Assembly (NCBI GenBank): GCA_929200315.1
Contig: CAKMZB010000007.1
Location: 58,692-104,797, forward strand
Direction of reading: 5' to 3'
From: an uncultured Alphaproteobacteria bacterium
GTDB taxonomy: Bacteria; Pseudomonadota; Alphaproteobacteria; Rhizobiales; Rhizobiaceae
DNA: 46,106 bases
In this document: positions 27,325 through 35,282 of the stretch, one piece after another
Layout of the letters: each line of letters starts with the position of its first letter
Numbering within the stretch: position 1 is the first letter of the stretch
Program-made: the position numbers and the translations under genes
The notes under the pieces: generated by a model
The model's input: only the letters and a program-made list of their open reading frames with translations
What the model was told of the DNA's origin: nothing
Database searches by the model: none

Positions 27325-28164
27325 TCAGGCCAGCCAGCGCTTGCGACGCTTGTAGTGTTTGACGTTGCGGAAGGAGCGCTTGTCGCCGTCACTGCTGCCG
27401 GCACCAAGGTAGAATTCCTTCACGTCCTCGTTTTCACGAAGAGCCGGTCCTTCACCATCCAGCACGACACGACCGGATTCCAGAATGTAGCCGTAGGTTG
27501 CGTAGCGCAGGGCAATGTTGGTGTTCTGCTCGGCGAGGAGGAAGGACACGCCTTGCTCCGCATTCAGCGCCTTCACAATCTCAAAAATCTCTTCAACGAG
27601 CTGCGGCGCAAGGCCCATGGACGGCTCGTCCAGCAGGATCATTTCCGGGCGGGACATGAGCGCGCGACCAATGGCGCACATCTGCTGCTCCCCGCCGGAC
27701 GTGTAACCGGCCTGGCTGTTCTTGCGCTCACGCAAGCGCGGAAAATAATTGTAGACGAGTTCAAGGTCATTCTTGATGGCGCTCGCTCCATCCTTGCGGG
27801 TGAAGGCACCAGTCAGCAGATTTTCCTCAATGGACAAATGACCGAAACAGTGACGCCCCTCCATGACCTGGATGCAGCCGCGGCGCACCAGATCGTTGGG
27901 CGAGAGGGATTGAACCTGTTCGCCCTTAAATTCGATATTGCCTTTCGTCACCTCGCCGCGCTCCGCGTGAAGGAGGTTGGAAATGGCCTTCAACGTTGTC
28001 GTTTTACCCGCGCCGTTGGCACCGAGAATGGCGACAATACCGCCCTTGGGGACAGTGAGCGAAACGCCTTTCAAAACCAGGATGACGTGATCGTAGATCA
28101 CCTCGATATTGTTGACTTCGAGAATGGTTTCAGCAGCTTCGGCAGCAGGTGCTGGGGCGTTCAT
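27325..28164 (-). CDS. livF: HAAT-family ABC transporter ATPase LivF
   Basis: The 279-residue ATPase has Walker A GANGAGKTT, signature TSGGEQQMCAIGRAL, Walker B MILLDEPSMGL and an ending with LAEQNTNIALRYATYGYILE typical of LivF. It energises uptake of branched-chain or other amino acids or amides. It is the last gene of the minus-strand cluster, separated from the binding-protein gene by a strong hairpin. The C-terminus has about 30 extra residues rich in Lys and Arg (KRSFRNVKHYKRRKRW). Confidence 0.93.
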   Translation of the reverse strand: MNAPAPAAEAAETILEVNNIEVIYDHVILVLKGVSLTVPKGGIVAILGANGAGKTTTLKAISNLLHAERGEVTKGNIEFKGEQVQSLSPNDLVRRGCIQVMEGRHCFGHLSIEENLLTGAFTRKDGASAIKNDLELVYNYFPRLRERKNSQAGYTSGGEQQMCAIGRALMSRPEMILLDEPSMGLAPQLVEEIFEIVKALNAEQGVSFLLAEQNTNIALRYATYGYILESGRVVLDGEGPALRENEDVKEFYLGAGSSDGDKRSFRNVKHYKRRKRWLA

Positions 28165-28205
28165 TGCGGGTGCTCACTTGTGGGCAAAATGTCGGTCAGA
28201 TGAAA

Positions 28206-28231
28206 GGAAGGCCGCGCGGACGCGGCCTTCC
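28206..28231 (-). terminator. Intercistronic hairpin between binding-protein gene and livF
   Basis: GGAAGGCCGCG (28206-28216) pairs perfectly with CGCGGCCTTCC (28221-28231) around four bases. On the minus strand it is followed by TTTCA. It probably terminates part of the transcripts or protects the upstream mRNA, giving more binding protein than LivF. Confidence 0.7.
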
Positions 28232-28250
28232 ATAGTCAATTGGTCATCTC

Positions 28251-29549
28251 TTACGAGCAGGTCTGGCCTTTCCAGTCCGGCTTGTCAGCGATGTAGCCGG
28301 CGGCTGCGTCTTCAAGCAGCGGACGGGTGATCTCAAGCATAGGCTCGATCGGGTCCGTCTTGCGTTCCCATTCCGTGCCGTTCCACTGCTGTATGAAGAC
28401 AGGCGAGCCACCTTCATGGTCCTTACAAGAACCGATCAGATCACCGGCAAAGCCTGCAAGACCAAGTTCTTCCAGACGGGCACCGTCAAGCTTGATATTC
28501 TCAAGACCAATCTTCATGTCCGCACCGGTTAGCTCTTTCTTGCCAGTCATTTCCTGAGCCACACGAATGGCCTCAGCAATAATGACGGCGTTGTAGAGGC
28601 CGCGGTTGTAGAGAACGTCGCCCACCTTGTCGGCATCAGCCTGTGACTTGCCAGCATCAACAACGTATTTCTGAACGTCTTTGAGCGCTGGGAAATCAGT
28701 GCCAATGCCGGAGAAGTTGGCGGAGAGGTAACCCTTGCCGTCAGGGCCAACAGGGTCCAGGTCAGCGTTTGCGCCGGCCCACCAGTTGCCAATGAAACGG
28801 TCAAGCGGGAAGCGTGTCTTGATGGCTTCCTTCACAGCCGTGGCGTTCATCGCGCCCCAGCCCCACATAATCATCCAGTCCGGGCGCTCCTTGCGCACGT
28901 TGAGCCACTGGGACCCCTGGTTCTGCATGTCTTTGCCGGCAACCGGGAACCCGACCCACTCAAAGCCCATCTGCTCAGACAACGCTTCCAGCACCGGGAT
29001 CGGCTCTTTGCCGTAACCGGCATCGAGATAGATGTAGCCGATCTTCTTGCCTTCCAGACCGCCATTGGCGTCGATGTATTTCAGGATCGACGACATCTGG
29101 TTCCAGTAAGATGTTGGGTAGGTGAACGTATAGGGGAACGTTTCCCCGATCCCGGCCGCGGAAAGCCCGTAACCCATTGATAGGATAGGAGTTTTTGCCT
29201 GCGTGGTTTGAGGGATAATGCCCAGCGTAATGCCGGTGGAAAGAGGCGTGTAAACGAGGGGGTTGTTGCCCTTCGTTGCTTCGTAGCACTCAATGCCCTT
29301 CTGGCTGTTATAGCCGGTCTCGCATTCCTCGACCCGAACCGGCACGCCGCCGATCCCGCCGTCACGCTCGTTGAGCATGGTGAAATAGTCGCCAAAACCG
29401 TTGGCGAAGGGAATGCCACCGCCAGCATAAGGGCCTGTGCGGTAGGACAGGTTTGGAATGTAATGTTCCTGAGCCTGCGCGGTGGCGGCAAGGCCGCCCG
29501 CTGTAATAGCGGTTGCGGCAAGCGCAATCGCAAGTGATCTGAATTTCAT
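28251..29549 (-). CDS. Leu/Ile/Val-type periplasmic binding protein
   Basis: This 432-residue protein has a signal peptide (SLAIALAATAITAGGLAATAQAQ). A type I periplasmic binding fold follows: YFTMLNERDGGIGGVPVRV, the segment around IGYIYLDAGYGKEPIPVL, and PDWMIMWGWGAMNATAVKEA. It is the ligand receptor of the HAAT transporter encoded by its neighbours. The pocket residues differ enough from LivJ/LivK that ligand prediction would be guesswork; amino acids, amides or short acids are all possible. It is placed between livM and livF. Confidence 0.92.
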   Translation of the reverse strand: MKFRSLAIALAATAITAGGLAATAQAQEHYIPNLSYRTGPYAGGGIPFANGFGDYFTMLNERDGGIGGVPVRVEECETGYNSQKGIECYEATKGNNPLVYTPLSTGITLGIIPQTTQAKTPILSMGYGLSAAGIGETFPYTFTYPTSYWNQMSSILKYIDANGGLEGKKIGYIYLDAGYGKEPIPVLEALSEQMGFEWVGFPVAGKDMQNQGSQWLNVRKERPDWMIMWGWGAMNATAVKEAIKTRFPLDRFIGNWWAGANADLDPVGPDGKGYLSANFSGIGTDFPALKDVQKYVVDAGKSQADADKVGDVLYNRGLYNAVIIAEAIRVAQEMTGKKELTGADMKIGLENIKLDGARLEELGLAGFAGDLIGSCKDHEGGSPVFIQQWNGTEWERKTDPIEPMLEITRPLLEDAAAGYIADKPDWKGQTCS

Positions 29550-29603
29550 GTCAATCTCCCAATTGATGAAGACACCATCCCGGTGCCCTTTTCCAAGTGA
29601 AGC

Positions 29604-30683
29604 CTATCCGTAGGGGAAAGGCCAGTTGCGAAGTTTTTCCTTACCGATTTGCCACAGCCTCGCCAGGCCGTGAGGCTCTACGATAAGGAACAGTACGATG
29701 AGCGCACCGATGGCCATGGTAGAGACGTGCTCGACAGTTGCGCCGCCAATATCCAACCCCAAAACGCGGGGAATAGTGCGAATGACAACCGGCAAAACAA
29801 AGATGAAGGCTGCCCCCATGAAGGAGCCGATGAGTGAGCCCATGCCGCCGATGATGACCATGAACAGAACCTGGAAGGACAGGTTGATGTTGAAGACATC
29901 TGCTTCCGCAGAACCGAGCCAGAAGAACACCATCAACGCCCCGGCAACACCGCAGAAATAGGACGAGACGGCAAAGGCGGAAAGTTTGGCGTTGAGCGGT
30001 TTGATGCCCATCAATTCTGCCGCGATGTCCATGTCGCGGATCATCATCCAGGAGCGGCCAATGCGCCCGCGTATGATGTTGGAGGCAATCCAAGTGAGGA
30101 AAACAACAATGGAAAGCACCACCAGGTAACGCGTCACCGGATCCGCTGCTGCTCCGGTGATCTGCACTCCGAAGAGTTTTTGCGGCACGTTCTGGATCGC
30201 GCCGGATTCATTGTAGTTGAAGAGCCAACCCCAGCGTACAAACATCCATTCCAGGAAGAACTGCGCGGCAAGCGTCGTGATCGCCAGATACAGCCCCTTG
30301 ATGCGCAAACTTGGCAAGCCGAAAATCACCCCTGCCGCCGCGGCAAAAAAGCCCGACAGCAGGATGTGAACGAGGATCGTCACGTCAGGAAAGATCGTCG
30401 CCAGCTTGTAGCAGCTATAGGCCCCAACCCCCATGAAGGCTCCGGTGCCAAGGGAAAGCTGACCGCAATAGCCGGTTAGAATATTGAGCCCAATCGCCGC
30501 CAGTGCGAGGATCAGGAACGGGATCATGATGGAGTTCAAAAACCCGTCCGTCGCGATGAAGGGAATACCGATCAGGGCAATGGCAACGATGAGGCCGAGC
30601 CCGATCCGGTCTTGAAGGATCGGAAAGATCGCCTGGTCGGACTTGTAGGACGTCTTGAACTGTCCAGCTTCGCGGTAAAACAT
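29604..30683 (-). CDS. livM: HAAT-family ABC permease LivM
   Basis: The 359-residue membrane protein has about nine hydrophobic helices. The LivM-type loops are GYCGQLSLGTGAFMGVGAY, GLYLAITTLAAQFFLEWM and the cytoplasmic EAA-like stretch AELMGIKPLNAKLSAFAVSS. It forms the translocation channel with LivH and starts two bases after the livH stop. Confidence 0.95.
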   Translation of the reverse strand: MFYREAGQFKTSYKSDQAIFPILQDRIGLGLIVAIALIGIPFIATDGFLNSIMIPFLILALAAIGLNILTGYCGQLSLGTGAFMGVGAYSCYKLATIFPDVTILVHILLSGFFAAAAGVIFGLPSLRIKGLYLAITTLAAQFFLEWMFVRWGWLFNYNESGAIQNVPQKLFGVQITGAAADPVTRYLVVLSIVVFLTWIASNIIRGRIGRSWMMIRDMDIAAELMGIKPLNAKLSAFAVSSYFCGVAGALMVFFWLGSAEADVFNINLSFQVLFMVIIGGMGSLIGSFMGAAFIFVLPVVIRTIPRVLGLDIGGATVEHVSTMAIGALIVLFLIVEPHGLARLWQIGKEKLRNWPFPYG

Positions 30684-30685
30684 GG

Positions 30686-31636
30686 TCAGACCCTCTCAAT
30701 AATCCGCTCGCCAAACAGTCCTTGCGGTCTGAACAGCAGGAAGATGAGGGCGAGAACGTAGGCGAACCAGGCTTCCGTGCCGCCGCCGAGGAGACCGCCC
30801 CAATAGACTTCAAACAGCTTCTCACCAATGCCGATGATAAGGCCGCCAACAATAGCGCCGGGGATGGAGGTGAAGCCGCCGAGAATGAGCACGGCGAGAG
30901 CTTTTAACGCGATGACTTCCAGCGCAAAGGACACGTCGGACCGCGCACCCCACATGATGCCAGTGACCAGCGCCACCACGCCGGAAGCGAACCAGACAAT
31001 GGCCCAGATCTGGTGCAGCGAAATACCCACAGAAAGCGCCGCCTGGTGATCATCCGCCACCGCGCGCAGGGCTCGGCCGATGCGGGTTTTGGAGAAGAAG
31101 ACGGCAAGTCCGGCCACCATGAGAACGGCAATTACGACGGCAGCAATATCAATGTGCTGAAATGTGACCCGGCCGTCGAAAACATTCCAGTCGGTAATAC
31201 CGGTGGGCAGGCCGAGTTCACTGGTAATCATGGTCTTGGTTTCACCGCCAAAGAGCGTTTCGCCAACACCGCGAACGAAGAGCGACAGACCGATCGTTGC
31301 CATCAGCAAGATGGCCTCATTCTGCCCCACAAGAGGCCGCAGCACGACGCGCTCGATCGAGATAGCGAGAATCGCCATGACGCCAATTGTTATGATGAGC
31401 GCGAGCCAGGCCGGCACGCCGTTGGCGTAGAGGCCAACCAGCGTCAGCGCAGCGAACACCACCATGATGCCCTGGGCAAAATTGAACACGCCAGACGCCT
31501 TGAAGATAAGCACGAACCCGAGCGCAATCAGCGCATAAAGCGTCCCCGCCACAAAGCCTTCCCAGATCGTCTGCAACAGCAGATCTGGAATATCGGCCAT
31601 CAGAACGAATGGCTCGACGAAGATTTCAGACAGCAT
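30686..31636 (-). CDS. livH: HAAT-family ABC permease LivH
   Basis: The 316-residue membrane protein has the LivH signatures LYALIALGFVLIFKASGVFN, FAQGIMVVF, TRIGRALRAVADDHQAALS and ILGGFTSIPGAIVGGLIIG. Its ATG shares one base with the stop of livG (TGATG), showing tight coupling. Confidence 0.95.
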   Translation of the reverse strand: MLSEIFVEPFVLMADIPDLLLQTIWEGFVAGTLYALIALGFVLIFKASGVFNFAQGIMVVFAALTLVGLYANGVPAWLALIITIGVMAILAISIERVVLRPLVGQNEAILLMATIGLSLFVRGVGETLFGGETKTMITSELGLPTGITDWNVFDGRVTFQHIDIAAVVIAVLMVAGLAVFFSKTRIGRALRAVADDHQAALSVGISLHQIWAIVWFASGVVALVTGIMWGARSDVSFALEVIALKALAVLILGGFTSIPGAIVGGLIIGIGEKLFEVYWGGLLGGGTEAWFAYVLALIFLLFRPQGLFGERIIERV

Positions 31637-32406
31637 CAGTGGGGCACTCCCAGATAGGCATCGATGACCGCTTGGTCGGCCTGAACTTCCGCGGGCAGGC
31701 CGTCGCCAATTTTCTTGCCGTAATCGAGCACGACCACGCGGTCGGCGAGGTCCATGACGACGCCCATATCGTGTTCAATCAACGCGATTGTGGTGCCGAA
31801 TTGCTGGTTCACATCGAGGATGAAGCGGGACATGTCCTCTTTCTCCTCAAGGTTCATCCCGGCCATCGGCTCATCAAGCAGCAGCAGGTCCGGCTCCAAC
31901 GCCAACGCGCGGCCAAGCTCCACCCGCTTTTGCAGACCGTAGGGTAACTTGCCCACAGGCTGGCGACGGATATGCGGAATTTCGAGGAAGTCGATAATCT
32001 CCTCAACCTTCTTGCGCTGGGCAATCTCCTCCTCCCGCGCCGGGCCGTAGTAGAACATCTGGCTAATGAAACCACGGTTCATCTTCAGCGAACGGCCAGA
32101 CATGATGTTGTCCAGCGTCGACATGTTCTTAAACAGCGCAACGTTCTGGAACGTGCGGGCAATACCGGAGGCGGCCGCCTCATAAGGTTTCATCTTGCGG
32201 CGCGTCTCTCCGCGGAAGGTGATTGTACCCTCCTGGGGATGGTAGAAGCCATTGATGACGTTGAGCATCGAAGTCTTACCGGCACCATTTGGACCAATAA
32301 TCGCCCTAATCTCACCCTTCTGAATATCAAAGGAAATGTCTTCAATCGCCGTCACGCCACCAAAGCGCAGCGTCACGTTCTGGACGTTGAGGAGTTCTTC
32401 GCTCAT
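31636..32406 (-). CDS. livG: HAAT-family ABC transporter ATPase LivG
   Basis: The 256-residue ATPase has Walker A GPNGAGKTS, the LivG-type signature LPYGLQKRVELGRALA, Walker B LLLLDEPMAGMN and a C-terminal IEHDMGVVMDLADRVVVLD. I chose ATG 32406 (MSEELLNVQNV) rather than an upstream start that would overlap the acyl-CoA synthetase gene. Confidence 0.94.
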   Translation of the reverse strand: MSEELLNVQNVTLRFGGVTAIEDISFDIQKGEIRAIIGPNGAGKTSMLNVINGFYHPQEGTITFRGETRRKMKPYEAAASGIARTFQNVALFKNMSTLDNIMSGRSLKMNRGFISQMFYYGPAREEEIAQRKKVEEIIDFLEIPHIRRQPVGKLPYGLQKRVELGRALALEPDLLLLDEPMAGMNLEEKEDMSRFILDVNQQFGTTIALIEHDMGVVMDLADRVVVLDYGKKIGDGLPAEVQADQAVIDAYLGVPH

Positions 32407-32434
32407 GCCGCCGCATACCCCGTCTTTGTAGAAA

Positions 32435-34393
32435 TCACTCCGCCGCCTCCCGCACCGCTTCGCGGCCGTAAACCTTGGAATCCTCAATCTTCACCGTCGC
32501 CTTGATGGTACCCTTGCGGCCATCTTCGAAGGTGACCTCGGTCTCAACGAATTTTTCCGTGGAACCATCGTAGAGCGCTTCAATCAGCGGTTCGTAACGC
32601 TCATTGATGAGAGAACGGCGCACTTTCATGGTGCGGGTCAGCTCGCCATCATCGGCGTCGAGCTCCTTGTGCAGCACAAGGAAACGGTGGATCTGAGCAC
32701 CGGCGACACGCTCTTCTTCAGACAGGTCGCGGTTCACCTGGTCGACATGCTCAGCCATCATGGCGATAACCAGCGGATGCTGGGCAAGCTCTTGATAAGA
32801 GCCATAAACAATGTTGTTGCGCTCAGCCCAGTTGGCGACGGATTGAAGGTCAATGTTCAACATCACGGCGGCAAAATCGCGCTCGTCGCCGATGGCCACA
32901 GCCTCCTTGATGTTGGGGAAGAATTTCAGCTTGTTCTCGATATATTTCGGCGGGAACATGGAGCCGTCATTGAGCTTACCGACATCCTTGGCACGGTCGA
33001 TGATCCGCAGATGCCCGTCACCGTCGATGAAGCCGGCATCCCCCGTGTGAACCCAACCTTCCTTGGTCTTGGTCTCGCGGGTGGCGTCATCGTTCTTATA
33101 GTAGCCCATGAAGACGCCCGGCGAGCGATAGAGCACTTCGCCATTGTCAGCGATGTCGATCTCAACATCCGGTGATGGCGTGCCTACAGTGTCGGCGGAG
33201 ATTTCACCATCCGGCTGAGCGGTGATGTAAACGCAGGCTTCCGTCTGGCCGTAGAGCTGTTTCAGGTTCAGCCCCAGCGAACGGTAGAAGCGGAAAATTT
33301 CCGGCCCAATCGCCTCACCTGCCGTGTAGCCCACCTTCATGCGGGTCATACCGAGGCGGTTTTTCAGCGGCCCGTAAACGAGCACGTCTCCCAGCTTGTA
33401 AAGCAGTCGATCCATCAGGCCGACGCTCTCGCCGTTTAGGATCTTCTCGCCGGTCTTGCTGGCAACGCCGAGGAAGTAATGGAACATCTTCTGCTTCAGC
33501 GCAGAGGCATCCTCCATGCGCACCATGATATCGGTGAGCAGACCCTCAAACACCCGCGGCGGAGCGAAGAAATAGGTAGGAGCAATCTCGCGACGATTCT
33601 CCGTCACGGTGCCAACGCTTTCCGGGCAACAGACGCAATAACCGGCGGTCAAAGACTGGGCGTAGGAGAAGATGTGGTCACCAACCCAGGCCAGCGGCAG
33701 ATAGGCGATGATCTCATCGGTCTCATCAAAATTGTCGAAGGTGTTGGCGTTCTTGGCGGAGATGACAAGGTTGTCATAGGACAGCATCACGCCCTTTGGC
33801 TTACCGGTCGTGCCGGACGTGTAGAGCATCACGGCAAGGTCTTCGCCCTTGCTCTTGGCGATGCCGTCCATCCAGCCTTGCTCAGCGCCGGGGAGCAGAG
33901 CGCTGCCCTTCTCCTGCAGGTCTTTGTAATGGTGAAGGAACGGCTCGTCATAGTCGCCAAGCCCGCGCTCCCAGTCATAGACAATGGTTTCCAGCGACGG
34001 CAGGCGGTCCTTGATGGAGAGCACTTTGTCGACTTGTTCCTGGTCCTGCACCACGGCAAAGCGCACTTCGGCGTGGTCAAGAACATAGGCCATCTCGTCA
34101 GCAACGGAATCGGCGTAGATCGGGATCGGCACGCCACCCAGCGCCTGCACAGCGAGAAAAGTCCAATAGAGAACAGGGCGATTCTCACCCACTACGGCAA
34201 CCTTGTCGCCGCGCTTCATGCCGATGGCTTGCAGGCCGAGGGAATAGTCCCTCACCTCGTCCAGCATCTGCGACCATGTCCAAGTCTGCCAGATGCCCAT
34301 GTCCTTGTGGCGCATGGCCGGGCGTTCAGCGAAGGTTTTCGCATTGCGCAAAAGGTATTTTGGAAATGTGTCGAGATCACTTGTGGTCGTCAT
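32435..34393 (-). CDS. Long-chain-type acyl-CoA synthetase (AMP-binding)
   Basis: At 652 residues this is a FadD15/Faa-like acyl-CoA ligase with P-loop LYTSGTTGKPKGVML, LPLAWVGDHIFSYAQ, YGQTEACVYIT, HTGDAGFIDGDGHL and IDRAKDVGKLNDGSMFPP. Placement directly before livGHM is a recurring arrangement in alphaproteobacteria, which suggests that the imported compound or its breakdown acid is the substrate rather than a common long-chain fatty acid. ATG 34393 follows GGGAGGG. There are 100 bases to the enoyl-CoA hydratase upstream, enough for an internal promoter, though I could not name one. Confidence 0.9.
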   Translation of the reverse strand: MTTTSDLDTFPKYLLRNAKTFAERPAMRHKDMGIWQTWTWSQMLDEVRDYSLGLQAIGMKRGDKVAVVGENRPVLYWTFLAVQALGGVPIPIYADSVADEMAYVLDHAEVRFAVVQDQEQVDKVLSIKDRLPSLETIVYDWERGLGDYDEPFLHHYKDLQEKGSALLPGAEQGWMDGIAKSKGEDLAVMLYTSGTTGKPKGVMLSYDNLVISAKNANTFDNFDETDEIIAYLPLAWVGDHIFSYAQSLTAGYCVCCPESVGTVTENRREIAPTYFFAPPRVFEGLLTDIMVRMEDASALKQKMFHYFLGVASKTGEKILNGESVGLMDRLLYKLGDVLVYGPLKNRLGMTRMKVGYTAGEAIGPEIFRFYRSLGLNLKQLYGQTEACVYITAQPDGEISADTVGTPSPDVEIDIADNGEVLYRSPGVFMGYYKNDDATRETKTKEGWVHTGDAGFIDGDGHLRIIDRAKDVGKLNDGSMFPPKYIENKLKFFPNIKEAVAIGDERDFAAVMLNIDLQSVANWAERNNIVYGSYQELAQHPLVIAMMAEHVDQVNRDLSEEERVAGAQIHRFLVLHKELDADDGELTRTMKVRRSLINERYEPLIEALYDGSTEKFVETEVTFEDGRKGTIKATVKIEDSKVYGREAVREAAE

Positions 34394-34493
34394 GGATCCA
34401 CCGCCCTCCCAAGCGGTGTGCTGAGTTACCAACACGGCACGTTGCAACGCAAGCAAGACTTACGTTTAAGCCAAATTTGATGCAGATTTCCCG

Positions 34494-35282
34494 CTAACTG
34501 TTGTCAAACGACCCGTGCCGCCCCGCTCCAGCGGCAAAACGGGCAGCACCAGCCTTGGCTTCCGCTTCGATGATGGGAAAGCCGCCGGCTCCTTCGGCAA
34601 CGAGCGCTTCGTCCAGTGCCATGTCGAACTGGCGGTAGGCTGAAGCCCGGTCAGCTTTCATGCATTCCTGCGGGAAAGCGGCGATCTGGCGGGCAAGTTT
34701 CTGCGCTTGTGCCAACGCATCACCCTTCGCCACCACCCGGTCGGCAAGGCCGATACGGTGTGCCTCGTCTGCAACGACCGGGCGTCCGGTGAGGATCATG
34801 TCCATCGCCCGGCCCTGGCCGACAATGCGCGGCAGGCGCACCGTGCCGCCATCCACCAGCGGCACACCCCACCGACGGCAAAAGACACCGAAGACGGCAT
34901 CTTCCTCCGCTACACGCATATCGCACCACAGCGCCAATTCCAGCCCACCCGCGACAGCGTAGCCTGAAACCGCTGCTATGACGGGCTTCGTCAACAGCAT
35001 CCGCGTCGGTCCTATCGGCCCTGGCCCGGTGCCGTTGGCTTCAACGACATTGGCACTGCCCGGTTCAGACAGGGTGGTTAAGTCAAAGCCGGCGCAAAAC
35101 GTGCTGCCCGCACCGACCAGGACAGCAACTCTCGCCTCCCCATCCGCCTCGAAGGCCGCAAAGGCATCCCGCAACGCGTCCGCCGTGGGGCGGTTGATCG
35201 CATTGCGCCGCTCGGGACGGTTCAGAATTATCGTGGTGACCGGCCCGTCCTTCTCAACGAGAACAACTGCATCTCCGCTCAT
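34494..35282 (-). CDS. Enoyl-CoA hydratase/isomerase family protein
   Basis: The 262-residue crotonase-fold protein has LNRPERRNAINRPT, the CoA and oxyanion-hole segment STFCAGFDLTTL and the second oxyanion region AVSGYAVAGGLELALWCDMRVAEEDA. The first catalytic glutamate position of hydratases and the second (here around RRWGVPLVDGGTVRLP) appear changed: the second carries Asp in VDGG. The reaction could therefore be isomerisation or hydration. The ATG overlaps the ferredoxin oxidoreductase stop (ATGA), so the two are translationally coupled. Confidence 0.88.
   Translation of the reverse strand: MSGDAVVLVEKDGPVTTIILNRPERRNAINRPTADALRDAFAAFEADGEARVAVLVGAGSTFCAGFDLTTLSEPGSANVVEANGTGPGPIGPTRMLLTKPVIAAVSGYAVAGGLELALWCDMRVAEEDAVFGVFCRRWGVPLVDGGTVRLPRIVGQGRAMDMILTGRPVVADEAHRIGLADRVVAKGDALAQAQKLARQIAAFPQECMKADRASAYRQFDMALDEALVAEGAGGFPIIEAEAKAGAARFAAGAGRHGSFDNS

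Noticed and set aside
34440-34449. CGTTGCAACG before the acyl-CoA synthetase, sharing GTTGCAAC with the 44192 palindrome, read as a shared operator.
   Set aside because: The same octamer also occurs inside dctM coding sequence (40770-40777), and only the central bases agree, so chance is enough to explain it.
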